Assembly (NCBI RefSeq): GCF_036245475.1
Contig: NZ_BTPM01000001.1
Coordinates: 1,550,001-1,614,000 of the forward strand
From: Vibrio sp. 10N
GTDB taxonomy: Bacteria; Pseudomonadota; Gammaproteobacteria; Enterobacterales; Vibrionaceae
Direction of reading: 5' to 3'
DNA: 64,000 nt
The notes under the pieces: model-generated
Databases searched by the model: none
The model's input: only the letters and a program-made list of their open reading frames with translations
Told to the model about the DNA's origin: nothing
Part shown: positions 1-8,210 of the stretch, in pieces
Layout: each line of letters begins with the position of its first letter
Position numbering within the stretch: the first letter of the stretch is position 1
Program-made: the position numbers and the translations under genes

Positions 1-531
1 AACCCTAATCTTCCTGAGAAATGGACAGTCAGGGCGGTCACTTACGAGGTCCAAGGTAAATCCAAGACGGTGTTTACCTCTCTTCCTAGAGACAAGTATG
101 ACGCTCAATCCGTGGCAGAGCTTTATCATGAAAGGTGGGAGATAGAATTAGGTTATCGTGATATCAAGAGTTCGATGCAACATAACGCTTTAGTGTTGAG
201 AAGCAAAACAGTCGATCTCGTCTATCAAGAGCTATGGGGACTGCTACTTGGTTATAACTTGGTGAGACGAGAAGCTAGTCAAGCCGCAGTTGAACACGGG
301 CGCTTACCTAATGAAATAAGTTTTAAGTATGCTTGCCAATTTATAGCCAGCCAGCTCAAAGTGATGAGTAAAGCGGTATCCTTAGGTAACACGCCGAAAC
401 GCTTAAAGAGCCTTCGAGGCGACCTATCCATCCTCTTTATAGACAAACGCCCTAAGCCAAACCGGCCTAGGGCGGTAAAAATATCAAAAACCCGATACCC
501 TGTTAATCGCAACGCTGCTCCTCTTAAATGA
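1..531 (+). CDS. IS4-family transposase, C-terminal part
   Basis: This is the C-terminal part of a DDE transposase; the reading frame is open from base 1, so the start lies upstream of the window. It shows the full YREK signature of IS4 enzymes: Tyr, two residues, Arg, three residues, Glu, six residues, Lys, in the stretch LYHERWEIELGYRDIK. The Glu is the third catalytic acid; the two catalytic Asp residues would be in the missing part. The arginine- and lysine-rich end (ISKTRYPVNRNAAPLK) looks like a natural C terminus, so there is no sign of decay in what is visible. The stop codon overlaps the ATG that opens the adjacent damaged permease frame. The encoded protein would cut and rejoin the ends of its own element. 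Confidence 0.85.
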   Translation, partial: NPNLPEKWTVRAVTYEVQGKSKTVFTSLPRDKYDAQSVAELYHERWEIELGYRDIKSSMQHNALVLRSKTVDLVYQELWGLLLGYNLVRREASQAAVEHGRLPNEISFKYACQFIASQLKVMSKAVSLGNTPKRLKSLRGDLSILFIDKRPKPNRPRAVKISKTRYPVNRNAAPLK

Positions 532-540
532 ACTACATTG
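1..540 (+). mobile_element. 3' end of an IS4-family insertion sequence (left part outside the window)
   Basis: The window opens inside an open reading frame that carries the IS4 transposase signature, so only the right-hand part of the element is visible. The bases just after the last transposase codons (about 523-539, CTTAAATGAACTACATT) resemble the terminal inverted repeat of IS4 as I remember it, matching at roughly 13 of 18 positions, so the element probably ends near 539-540. The left repeat and the target duplication cannot be checked because they lie outside. Confidence 0.7.
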
Positions 541-1738
541 CGCTCATTGGTGGCGCGTGCATCATTGCGAGCGTCTGTGTCGGCGCAGGGATGCTTGGAC
601 TACCCAGTGCAGGAGCAGGGGCATGGACTGTATGGTCGATGCTAGCGATTGCCATTACTATGGTTGTGATGACGATATCCGGCTGGATGCTACTTGAAGC
701 ATTTAAACACTATGACTTAAAGGTGTCATTCGATACAGTTACAAAAGATCTATTAGGCAATAAAGTTAATCTACTGAACAATATTACCGTATATTTTGTG
801 GGGGCATTTTACTTTATGCCTACATTACTTCTTCCGGTTTAATTCTACAGGATGTTTTAGGACTCAATGCGAAAGTCGCCTCTGCGTTGTTTGTATTGAT
901 ATTCTCTGCATTTGTCTGGCATTCCACGCGCGCAGTGGACCGAATTTCGGTAGTACTGATCGCCTTTATGATCTTGAGCTTTGTGTTCGGTGTATCAGGG
1001 TTGGCGGTTAAAGTCGATATGTCGGTGTTGTTCGACACAATAGGAGAAGAGAGTGCTTACGCGCCTTATGCTATGGCGATGCTACCAGTGGCGCTCACAT
1101 CTTTTGGTTACCACCACTCAGTATCGTCTATGCGTGCCTATTATGGGGAAGAGACCAAAGCCAAGTATGCGATTCTTGGTGGAACCGTGATTGCGCTGAG
1201 CCTCTATTTCTTATGGCTATTTAGTATCTTTGGCAACTTACCACGTGCCAACTTTGGTCCGGTCATTGAGCAAGGAGGCAACGTTGATGCATTGTTAAAA
1301 GCGCTGGGTTCAGTGATTGAATCCGAACAGGTGGCTAATGCTATTAACACTTTCTCTATGGCGGCGATATTGTCATCGTTCATTGGTGTTGGTTTGGGTG
1401 TGTTTGACTTCTTAGCGGATTTCTTCAAGTTTAGCGATGATAAGTCAGGCCGTACTAAGACTTGGTTAGTGACCTTTTTACCACCCTTGGTGCTGTCATT
1501 GTTGTTCCCGTTCGGTTTTGTGGTGGCTATTGGGTATGCTGGCGCGGCGGCAACGGTTTGGGCGTGTATTATTCCGGCCTTGTTAGCTCGTAAAACCCGT
1601 CAGGTACATGCCGGCGTAGAGGGTTTCACGGCGCCTGGTGGCAGTGCGATGATTACTGTGGTCATTGGGTTTGGTGTGTTAACCGCGATTTTCCATGTGC
1701 TTTCTATGATGGGAATGTTGCCAAACTTTGTGGGTTAA
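528..1738 (+). pseudogene. aromatic amino acid permease (TnaB/Mtr/TyrP family), truncated by IS end and frameshifted
   Basis: Two consecutive frames together encode an aromatic amino acid:proton symporter of the HAAAP family, which imports tryptophan or tyrosine across the inner membrane. The first frame begins IGGACIIASVCVGAGMLGLP, the family's N-terminal helix, and stops at 840. The second frame continues with FYAYITSSGL and runs to 1738 with the family motifs GGNVDALLKALG, FLADFF and GRTKTWLVTFLPP. Adding one G to the five-G run at 800-804 would join them as VGGILLYAYITSSG, in good agreement with TnaB, so a one-base deletion is the likely lesion. The apparent start ATG and first few codons come from the end of the upstream IS element, so the native N terminus is probably also lost. 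A sequencing error in the G run is the main alternative for the frameshift. Confidence 0.8.
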
Positions 1739-1811
1739 CAGTCTGCAGATCTCTTAGACCGAGATATATGACTTATGCTCATTGCGGTGAGAAGATAAAG
1801 AGTACAATGGG

Positions 1812-1831
1812 GGCGCCTTAAACGCGGCGCC
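1812..1831. terminator. weak hairpin between the permease remnant and a small convergent gene
   Basis: Two copies of GGCGCC (1812-1817 and 1826-1831) can pair around an eight-base loop, between two convergent genes. There is no long T run on either side, so termination activity is uncertain. Confidence 0.3.
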
Positions 1832-1901
1832 TTATCGTGAGCTCGAAGCTCGTTCCCAATTTTCTAGACGGTTAATGGTGTGGTCACACTCAATTGATTT
1901 T

Positions 1902-2123
1902 TTATTTGCTTTGCCAAGTTTTACTTATCCATCCCCCAACATTTTCATCAAAGTAGCTTCCGCTAAATTCTTGTTTGTATTCAACGACATTGTCGATATT
2001 CGGGCGTTCATCTAAAAGGTGATTGATGTACTTGGCCATTGGGTCATCGAACTGATCACGACGTTTTCTTTCTGCCACTTCTTTGATGATTTGCATACGG
2101 TATGCCTTGCTCATTTTTTTCAT
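1902..2123 (-). CDS. small hypothetical protein, 73 residues
   Basis: I do not recognise this protein. It is small, charged and without a signal peptide or membrane segment, so it should be cytoplasmic. The N-terminal half is basic (KKMSKAYRMQIIKEVAERKRRDQF) and the C-terminal half is acidic with several aromatic residues. The coding claim rests on a near-perfect ribosome binding site, GGAGGT, seven bases from the ATG, and on the clean intergenic spaces around it. It stands alone, convergent with the permease remnant and divergent from the siderophore reductase. A longer overlapping frame beginning at 2238 lacks such a site and is probably a shadow. Confidence 0.6.
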   Translation of the reverse strand: MKKMSKAYRMQIIKEVAERKRRDQFDDPMAKYINHLLDERPNIDNVVEYKQEFSGSYFDENVGGWISKTWQSK

Positions 2124-2375
2124 GTTTTACCTCCATTGTTGTGAGCGGTCTATCAACAATAGAAGTCAATCCTGCCCTGGTCAAATTATGAACAGTGGTT
2201 TGTGGAAAAAATGACAAAATAGTGTTAGAGGGCCCCACTTAGTCCATGACCAGACGAGATTGAACGAGGGAGGTCAGAGTCGATTGTACGGTTTTCGGGA
2301 AAGTAAAAGACTGTAAATTCGATAAATTGGTCATTTAGATGACTCTTCTTTCTGCAACCTTGTGTTAAACTTAAT

Positions 2376-2394
2376 GAAAACAATAATCATTAAG
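2376..2394 (+). promoter_or_regulatory. Fur-box-like site upstream of the siderophore reductase
   Basis: The 19 bases centred on 2385 match the classical Fur box in 14 positions, with the right half (AATCATTA) nearly perfect. The site ends eight bases before the ATG of the siderophore-interacting protein, where a bound repressor would block transcription or initiation when iron is plentiful. Confidence 0.6.
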
Positions 2395-2402
2395 TACATT
2401 AA

Positions 2403-3173
2403 ATGAAAAAGCCAACTCCTAAAATGGCGTCTGTTAGTCACAAGCGCACCCTGTCACCGAATATGTTACGTATCACACTTCATAGTGAAGCGTTTACTCA
2501 GTTTTCTATGGAAAGCCTTGGTGGTTACATCAAGTTGCTTTTCAATCAGCATGGCGGCATCGATCTTGATGATGAGCCATTTGATGCGCGACCTAAAATG
2601 CGCACCTATACCATTCGCAGACTCGATACACTACGTGGTGAAATTGATGTCGATTTCGTTACTCACGTTACAGAAGATAAACTATGTGGTTTTGGTGCTC
2701 GCTGGGCAATGGCGGCAGAAGTAGGGGATACCATATCGCTAGTAGGACCTGGCGCGTTGCAAGAGGTAGATGTTGAAAAAGAGTGGTTCTTTTTTACGGC
2801 AGATATGACGGCTTTACCTGCATTGTCGGTGAAACTTACCATGTTGCCAGCAGACGCTAAAGGGTACGCTGTCGTTCAGGTTGAAGATATGGCTGACAAG
2901 CAAGAGATCTACGTACCGAAAGACATGCAGTTAATATGGACAACAGGCTCACTCTCTGAAGAGGCTAAAGCACTACCGTGGTTAGCGGGCGAACCGTTTG
3001 TTTGGTGTGCAAGTGAATTTGATGAGATGAGAGCGCTACGTCAGTACTTTAGAAATGATAAAGCCATTCCTCGAGATGCTATCTATATCAGCAGCTATTG
3101 GAAACGCGGAGTGTCTGAAGATGGTCATAAAGCGATTAAAAAGCAGGATCATGACAACTTCGAATCGCAATAA
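2403..3173 (+). CDS. siderophore-interacting protein (ferric-siderophore reductase, ViuB/YqjH type)
   Basis: A cytoplasmic flavoprotein that reduces the iron of imported ferric siderophores so that it can be released. The FAD-binding motif RTYT is at residues 67-70. It is followed by the family's DFVTH segment, the GFGARWA segment and GD..SLVGP near residues 98-116. The C terminus carries the typical YWKRGVSEDGH motif. At 256 residues it has the normal length for the family. The ATG is placed directly behind a Fur-box-like site, which fits iron-repressed expression; the ribosome binding site is weak. There is no siderophore receptor or ABC transporter next to it, so it appears to be a single-gene unit serving transport systems encoded elsewhere. 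Confidence 0.9.
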   Translation: MKKPTPKMASVSHKRTLSPNMLRITLHSEAFTQFSMESLGGYIKLLFNQHGGIDLDDEPFDARPKMRTYTIRRLDTLRGEIDVDFVTHVTEDKLCGFGARWAMAAEVGDTISLVGPGALQEVDVEKEWFFFTADMTALPALSVKLTMLPADAKGYAVVQVEDMADKQEIYVPKDMQLIWTTGSLSEEAKALPWLAGEPFVWCASEFDEMRALRQYFRNDKAIPRDAIYISSYWKRGVSEDGHKAIKKQDHDNFESQ

Positions 3174-3482
3174 TTATTCGATTGAATGATGAATGCAATT
3201 GTGAATTGTCATTGTTCTTGATTGTTTCTATAAAATAACCCCGACCTTGGTGACTATTTTTTACGACTAAGGTCGAGGGAAAAACCAAAATTTATCCTAC
3301 CTGCATCACACTTTTTCATTGGGTTATTCTGAATTATTTTTACTAGCAGATTAAGTGTCTGTTTGTTACACTGCGCGGCATAAAAAATAACAACACGATT
3401 ACATCCCTGTGTCGCTCAATATCTCTTGTACCCTACATACGAGACATAGCGAGCCTTTAATCTAGAGAGGCCCCCGGTTACT
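3174..3482. other. intergenic region with one hairpin
   Basis: These 309 bases separate the siderophore reductase from GAPDH. A nine-base-pair imperfect hairpin (3243-3251 with 3266-3274, GACCTTGGT against ACTAAGGTC) could end the upstream transcript, but no T run follows on the plus strand. The remainder should contain the GAPDH promoter; I could not place convincing -35 and -10 boxes. Confidence 0.35.
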
Positions 3483-4940
3483 ATGAGTAATAGCAACATC
3501 TCGCAAACTGAAATTCACCAAAATCAATGGCAATTAAATCAAACACTCGCTGAGTCTATTTTGCCGCTTCTCGGCAGGTTGTATCGAGAGAAAGGCGTAG
3601 AAGTGCTTTTATTTGGGAAAACACTCGTCAACGCAACCACCATCGATATTATTAAAACTCATCGTGTTTCTCGCCACTACAGCGCCACCTCTGTCTCTAT
3701 TTCTCAAACAGCTCCAATCATTGAACGTTTAATTGAACTCGATCTTTCGCCTTGTTGTATCGATGTGGGTCAATTGGCAACTCAATACTGGTCTCAAAAC
3801 GATAGTCACCAAAATATTGATGACTTTTTGATGACGGCTCTTAATGAAAGCATTGAGAGCAATGGTTCACTAGAAGCACGTGACGTTGTGCTTTACGGCT
3901 TTGGACGTATCGGCCGTTTGCTTACACGTATTTTGGTTGAGAAGAGTGGTTCCGGTTATCCGCTACGCCTACGTGCAATTGTGGTACGCGGTGGTCGAGA
4001 TGGCGACCTTCAAAAACGTGCTAGCCTTTTGCGTCGTGACTCAGTACATGGGCAGTTTAACGGCAGTATCTTGGTTGACGAAGACAACAAAGCACTGATT
4101 GTTAATGGTAATTACATCCAAGTTATCTACGCGAATAGCCCGCAGGATGTGGATTACACTCAGTACGGAATTGAGAATGCACTCGTTGTTGACAACACTG
4201 GTGTTTGGCGAGATGCAGAAGGCCTTGGTCAGCACGTCGCGTGTAATGGTGCAGAGAAAGTACTGCTAACTGCGCCAGGCAAAGGGGATATCAAAAACAT
4301 CGTGTTTGGTGTTAATCACGAAAGCATCTTGGCTGAAGATACGATTGTATCTGCAGCGAGCTGCACCACGAATGCTATTACACCAACGCTTAAAGCTGTG
4401 AACGATAAGTATGGGATTGTTTCTGGTCATATTGAAACTGTGCATTCATACACCAATGACCAAAACCTTATCGACAACTACCACAGTGGTGATCGTCGCG
4501 GCCGCTCAGCGTCGCTCAACATGGTGCTGACTTCAACAGGCGCAGCAAAAGCAGTGGCAAAAGCGTTGCCTGAACTTGCAGGTAAGTTGAGTGGTAACGC
4601 TATTCGTGTTCCGACCCCTAACGTTTCAATGGCGGTTGCGAATTTGAATCTGGAAAGCAGCACGACTAAAGAAGAGCTAAACGCTTACCTTCGCGAAGTG
4701 TCGCTAACATCGCCACTATCAGCTCAGATTGACTATACCGATTCAACGGAAGTTGTGTCGACAGATCTAGTAGGAGCACGTCACCCGGGTATTGTTGATG
4801 GACAAGCAACCATCGCACAAGATAATCGCTGTGTACTATATATCTGGTATGACAATGAGTTTGGTTACAGCTGTCAAGTCGTGCACTGTATGGAACAAAT
4901 GATGGGTGTGAAGTACAAAACCTACCCAGCACTAGCGTAA
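3483..4940 (+). CDS. glyceraldehyde-3-phosphate dehydrogenase, long form with N-terminal extension
   Basis: This enzyme oxidises glyceraldehyde 3-phosphate to 1,3-bisphosphoglycerate with reduction of NAD(P). The dehydrogenase core begins near residue 132 with the nucleotide-binding GFGRIG (139-144). The catalytic SCTTN lies at 293-297, with Cys294 as nucleophile. Further signatures are HSYTNDQN, RRGRSASLNM, RVPTPNVS and YDNEFGYS. The protein has 485 residues against about 330 for ordinary GapA; the extra 130 or so residues at the N terminus are largely helical in appearance and show no signal peptide. Such long forms are known in marine gammaproteobacteria, usually beside a standard gapA, so this is probably a second isozyme. 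The gene stands alone and ends in a strong shared terminator. Confidence 0.9.
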   Translation: MSNSNISQTEIHQNQWQLNQTLAESILPLLGRLYREKGVEVLLFGKTLVNATTIDIIKTHRVSRHYSATSVSISQTAPIIERLIELDLSPCCIDVGQLATQYWSQNDSHQNIDDFLMTALNESIESNGSLEARDVVLYGFGRIGRLLTRILVEKSGSGYPLRLRAIVVRGGRDGDLQKRASLLRRDSVHGQFNGSILVDEDNKALIVNGNYIQVIYANSPQDVDYTQYGIENALVVDNTGVWRDAEGLGQHVACNGAEKVLLTAPGKGDIKNIVFGVNHESILAEDTIVSAASCTTNAITPTLKAVNDKYGIVSGHIETVHSYTNDQNLIDNYHSGDRRGRSASLNMVLTSTGAAKAVAKALPELAGKLSGNAIRVPTPNVSMAVANLNLESSTTKEELNAYLREVSLTSPLSAQIDYTDSTEVVSTDLVGARHPGIVDGQATIAQDNRCVLYIWYDNEFGYSCQVVHCMEQMMGVKYKTYPALA

Positions 4941-5013
4941 GCATCCGTCGTTACTATCTAACCGTCAGTGTCTACAACTGTTAGTGTCTAAGAATAGTAA
5001 CGAAATGAGGTAG

Positions 5014-5052
5014 AAAAAGCCGCCTTCAATGGTTATTGAAGGCGGCTTGTTT
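5014..5052. terminator. bidirectional terminator between GAPDH and amylase
   Basis: A perfect 12-base-pair stem (5019-5030 with 5035-5046, GCCGCCTTCAAT) has a four-base loop, a T run on the right and an A run on the left. It therefore works as an intrinsic terminator for both convergent genes. Confidence 0.92.
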
Positions 5053-5069
5053 TTTAGGCTTCTCGCTGC

Positions 5070-6662
5070 TTATTGCTCGAGTATTAGAAATCTAGCTTGG
5101 AATGGAGCTAGGTCGACGTTATAGAAACCAGAAGCTAAGGTTACGCTGTCATTCGTTTGTAAATCATTAAGGTTGCCACTAAATGATAATGTATCTTCAG
5201 AAATCGTAATGGTTTGATTCGATGCTGTCGTATTCACGATATATAGAATCGATTCTTCACCGGATGTTTTTAGATCCGCATAGGCACTCGTTGTTGCGAC
5301 AACGTTATTGCGAGTACCTTGAGCCAGCGATGGGTGCAGCGCGCGAAGTGTCATCAGTTCTTTCACGTAGTCCTTGAGATCGGCTTGCTCTGTAGATAGT
5401 GTGATACCAGTGACACCTTCAATCTTGCCACTCATACGGGCTACATGGTCATCACATTTCCCTGAGATAGCACAGTCATTCGTTACTCGATCAGCAAATC
5501 CTTCTAGCTCATCGCCAATTTCATCACCGTAATAGAGTGTTATCGGTCCGGTATACGCGCCAAGGAATGAAATTGCTGCTTTATGGCGCAGCCAATAGGC
5601 TTCATCTTCAGGCTCGGCAAGGTCGCCACGTTGAATAAGATCGCCTAAGCGCACCAAATCATGGTTACCAAGCATTAAGTTTGGCTTGGCATGAGCAGGG
5701 TAGGCGTCATGGGTTAGCATGCCTTCCGCAAGTTTTAAACCACCTTGGTTAGAGCTATAACCCGATTCCTCTACCGCAAAGGTTTGTACTAATCGATAGC
5801 GCATCGGGAAATCAAACGCTGAACACAGTGCCGGGCTCTGTTCACTGCCATAACCATCTTGTGCAATCTCGCTTTCGCCACTCCAAATTTCGGCCACCAT
5901 ATACCCGAGTGGATTAACAAGTTCACCGTCAATATTGGTGTAGGTCACTTGCTGTGATGCTTCATCAACAGCTTTGCGGATTTCTGCCCAAGCGTCAGTG
6001 GGAACTTGATAGGCTTGGTCCAGTCTCCAGCCATCAATTTTCAGCTCTTTCACCCAATGTTGAGCAACTTCTTTAAAGAAGGGAAGGCTTTCAGGGTAGC
6101 TGACCGGATTACTTGAACCGACAGGCTTATTGCCAGACGGAGATGCAACCACGTTATCCTTATGGTGCCCAAACACCCCATCAAAGAATACGTATAGGCC
6201 ACGTTTGTGCGCTTCTTCGACCAGCTCTTTAGCATCTTCTAGAGTGCCGAAACGTGGATCAATTGCAAAGTAGTCGGTGGCGAAGTAGCCGGTCGCATCC
6301 AGTCTATCTGCCCAGTGGTCTTGGCCGTCCACGGCAATGGAATTGAAGATTGGTGTCAGCCAGACCGCATTCATACCCAGATCTTGAATGTAATCGAGTG
6401 AGTTAATTATGCCTCGGATGTCACCCATGTGATGACTGGTACCGTAGCCTGTCCCATGGCCGATAGTCGGGTTGCCATTAACAAAACTTTCTACCATGAC
6501 TTGGTAGATGCGTAAATCGTCGGTCTGAGCACTATTATGAGTGCTGCAGGCATAACTTGTTGTCGTACCACCTTGGTCAGATGGCGTGGTTGATTCGCCA
6601 GAGCAGCCCCATAAAAGGGTTGCGCCAACAGAAAGAGAGATAAGGGTTTTAGCCAGTTTCAC
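5070..6662 (-). CDS. GH13 alpha-amylase-family glycoside hydrolase, predicted lipoprotein
   Basis: An extracytoplasmic enzyme expected to cut alpha-1,4-linked glucans. The N terminus is a lipoprotein signal with lipobox LLWGC (Cys20), followed by a Ser/Thr/Gly-rich linker. The GH13 conserved regions are present in order: DGVFGHH (161-167), GWRLD with the nucleophile Asp215, AEIW with the acid/base Glu259, and GNHD with Asp335. The C-terminal 100 residues form the usual all-beta domain. At 530 residues it is of ordinary length. It stands alone between a shared terminator and a LysR gene on the same strand; the substrate (starch, maltodextrin or cyclodextrin) cannot be told from the sequence. 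MalT-like hexamers lie upstream. Confidence 0.9.
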   Translation of the reverse strand: MKLAKTLISLSVGATLLWGCSGESTTPSDQGGTTTSYACSTHNSAQTDDLRIYQVMVESFVNGNPTIGHGTGYGTSHHMGDIRGIINSLDYIQDLGMNAVWLTPIFNSIAVDGQDHWADRLDATGYFATDYFAIDPRFGTLEDAKELVEEAHKRGLYVFFDGVFGHHKDNVVASPSGNKPVGSSNPVSYPESLPFFKEVAQHWVKELKIDGWRLDQAYQVPTDAWAEIRKAVDEASQQVTYTNIDGELVNPLGYMVAEIWSGESEIAQDGYGSEQSPALCSAFDFPMRYRLVQTFAVEESGYSSNQGGLKLAEGMLTHDAYPAHAKPNLMLGNHDLVRLGDLIQRGDLAEPEDEAYWLRHKAAISFLGAYTGPITLYYGDEIGDELEGFADRVTNDCAISGKCDDHVARMSGKIEGVTGITLSTEQADLKDYVKELMTLRALHPSLAQGTRNNVVATTSAYADLKTSGEESILYIVNTTASNQTITISEDTLSFSGNLNDLQTNDSVTLASGFYNVDLAPFQARFLILEQ

Positions 6663-6734
6663 ATGATGTCCTTATTATAGTTTTGTCGCTCAAAAGGGCA
6701 TCGTTGATTATTCAATACCCTGAATGGGGGCGAA

Positions 6735-6765
6735 TCATCCATGTGATAACTATGTTAGGGAGGAG
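6735..6765. promoter_or_regulatory. possible MalT boxes upstream of the amylase
   Basis: Two copies of the MalT core hexamer occur 70-105 bases before the amylase ATG: GGATGA on the minus strand at 6735-6740, and GGAGGA on the plus strand at 6760-6765 within a ten-base match of 8/10 to the full box. The motif is short, so chance is possible; the biological fit with an amylase is the main support. Confidence 0.3.
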
Positions 6766-6787
6766 TAAAAAGGCTGAGAGATCTGTA

Positions 6788-6819
6788 TCACGCTTGGTAC
6801 CCCTTGGCCTCAAGCGTGA
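6788..6819 (-). terminator. hairpin downstream of the LysR gene
   Basis: A perfect nine-base inverted repeat (TCACGCTTG at 6788-6796, CAAGCGTGA at 6811-6819) begins ten bases after the LysR stop codon. There is no T run directly after it on the minus strand, so it may stabilise the 3' end rather than terminate by itself. Confidence 0.45.
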
Positions 6820-6829
6820 GCTATAGATG

Positions 6830-7717
6830 TTAATTGGCGAGTGCGGCGACAAAGGTATTTTGTTGGTCGATGACAGTTTTTAGCTGGCTGCGGATCCATT
6901 GGTTGTATAAGCCGAAGTCAGAATGAGTACACCAAAACAGTGAAGCGGTGACCTTTTTACCGAAAAACTCCAGATTATCGGTAATAATGGCCAGTTCACT
7001 CTTCTCTAGTAGCGGCTCAACAATATGTTCAGGCAAAAAAGCGATGCCTTTTTGTGCTTTGCAAAGCTCGACAATAGTGGACAGATCATCTAATCGCCAT
7101 AGTTGATGTGTCACCAAATCGGATAGATTGAGTAGCTCATCAAAGCCATCCATTAATAATACGCGGGGGGCGGTTTGCGGATTTTTTAGCAGTGGTTGGC
7201 TTCCCACCCACCAACAATTGACGCTAAATAGCTCATCCATATTAAAATCATTGTCAGTCTTGTGGTATGGATTACCTAAAGCGAGGTCGATTTTTCCTTC
7301 GCTAATATAGTTACTCAGCACAAAACTTGGCTTAGTCACCACTTCTAAATCGATATCGGGAAACGCTTCTGAAAATTGGAACAGGGCTTGTTTAACATTA
7401 TTGTTATACACCAGTGGATCGATGCCGACTCGGAACACAATCTGCTCTGTTTGACTCATTTGACTGACCGTAGTCAGTAGATCACGATATTTGCATACCA
7501 CTGGTGTAGAAAGGTGAAATAAACGTTTGCCTTTGTCTGTCAATGTTACTTTTGCGTTTTGCCTGATAAAAAGATTAAAGCCTAGATCAGACTCTAAATT
7601 TTGAATTGCGGTGCTGACTGTAGATTGAGATTTTCCCAGCTTGCGTGCTGCTGAACTAAAAGACCCCGCCTCAACCACTGCAACAAACGAAGCAATGTTA
7701 TCGAACTGCAGCTTCAT
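6830..7717 (-). CDS. LysR-family transcriptional regulator
   Basis: A DNA-binding regulator with the standard LysR layout: an N-terminal winged helix-turn-helix (about residues 4-63, with SFSSAARKLGKSQSTVSTAI as helix-turn-helix core) followed by a periplasmic-binding-protein-like effector domain from about residue 90. Its 295 residues are typical. The effector and targets are unknown. It lies upstream of the amylase gene on the same strand and is divergent from the tad-1 locus with about 490 bases between, so either neighbour could be a target; LysR proteins often control the divergent unit. Confidence 0.88.
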   Translation of the reverse strand: MKLQFDNIASFVAVVEAGSFSSAARKLGKSQSTVSTAIQNLESDLGFNLFIRQNAKVTLTDKGKRLFHLSTPVVCKYRDLLTTVSQMSQTEQIVFRVGIDPLVYNNNVKQALFQFSEAFPDIDLEVVTKPSFVLSNYISEGKIDLALGNPYHKTDNDFNMDELFSVNCWWVGSQPLLKNPQTAPRVLLMDGFDELLNLSDLVTHQLWRLDDLSTIVELCKAQKGIAFLPEHIVEPLLEKSELAIITDNLEFFGKKVTASLFWCTHSDFGLYNQWIRSQLKTVIDQQNTFVAALAN

Positions 7718-7957
7718 AAATTGACCAACCTTTATGCCGTTTAATTATTTATAGTTATGTAATTTGTATTTATGTCCATACATTAGCTTGCTATGGGGTG
7801 ATTTACAATAGCAGTCCCTTGAGAGTGTTAGCTTGGATTTAATAAACACGACGACAAATAGGCCGGGTCTCATTGAGTGAATTGTGAGCGGTTTTGTGCG
7901 CTCAGTCATTTCTCTCTCAGAATAAGACTCGGTAACAAGTGTAATTATACCATTTGT

Positions 7958-7979
7958 AAGTGTGATCTGTGCCACATTA
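7958..7979. promoter_or_regulatory. CRP-like binding site
   Basis: The site has half-sites TGTGA and CCACA with the canonical six-base spacer, and the flanks also fit (16 of 22 positions of the CRP consensus; 9 of 10 in the half-sites). It lies about 240 bases from both the lysR and flp start codons, so the regulated gene cannot be decided by position alone. Confidence 0.5.
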
Positions 7980-8111
7980 ATGACTTGGGCGTACGGGCAG
8001 GAATTGCCCACTTGACTAGTTAATGTTGAAAAAGTAAACACTTACAATGAGTGGTGCGACACTAGAGTTGGTGCATTGTTAGAGTTGTAAACAAGGGGTT
8101 TCTTTGAGCAG

Positions 8112-8132
8112 GCTATCGATAAAATCGATAGC
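8112..8132. promoter_or_regulatory. perfect 9+3+9 palindrome upstream of flp-1
   Basis: The arms GCTATCGAT and ATCGATAGC are perfect and separated by AAA. The dyad lies 11 bases before a candidate -35 box for the Flp pilin gene, centred at about -56 from the inferred start, a usual place for an activator or repressor dimer. The cognate regulator is unknown. Confidence 0.5.
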
Positions 8133-8142
8133 AGCTATTTTC

Positions 8143-8171
8143 TTGATATTTTGAGCATAATTTAGAATATA
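8143..8171 (+). promoter_or_regulatory. candidate promoter of tad-1
   Basis: A TTGATA box (8143-8148) and an AATATA box (8166-8171) are separated by 17 bases, 40 bases before the flp-1 start. The -35 is good and the -10 is weak (3 of 6), compatible with an activated promoter. Confidence 0.4.
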
Positions 8172-8210
8172 GCGTGCTTATTGTTGAATAACGTTCAAAG
8201 GAATAAAAAT

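Larger units (their letters stand above)
7718..8210. other. divergent intergenic region between lysR and tad-1
   Basis: These 493 bases hold no convincing gene; a 98-codon minus-strand frame (7745-8041) has no recognisable features. They contain a CRP-like site, a palindrome and a promoter candidate for the first Flp gene, described separately, and must also hold the lysR promoter. Confidence 0.6.

Noticed and set aside
800..804. Five-G run as a phase-variation tract
   Set aside because: Five bases are too short for efficient slippage, and the gene is also cut by an insertion element; simple decay or a sequencing error is more likely.
796..1011. Short plus-strand frame across the permease break
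   Set aside because: It encodes no recognisable protein and overlaps both parts of the permease, which align with the family; it is a by-product of the frameshift.
6741..6756. CRP-like site upstream of the amylase
   Set aside because: Only the TGTGA half is present; the second half-site matches 2 of 5 positions.
7745..8041. 98-codon minus-strand frame between lysR and flp-1
   Set aside because: No ribosome binding site, no family pattern, odd composition, and it covers the regulatory sites of the divergent region.
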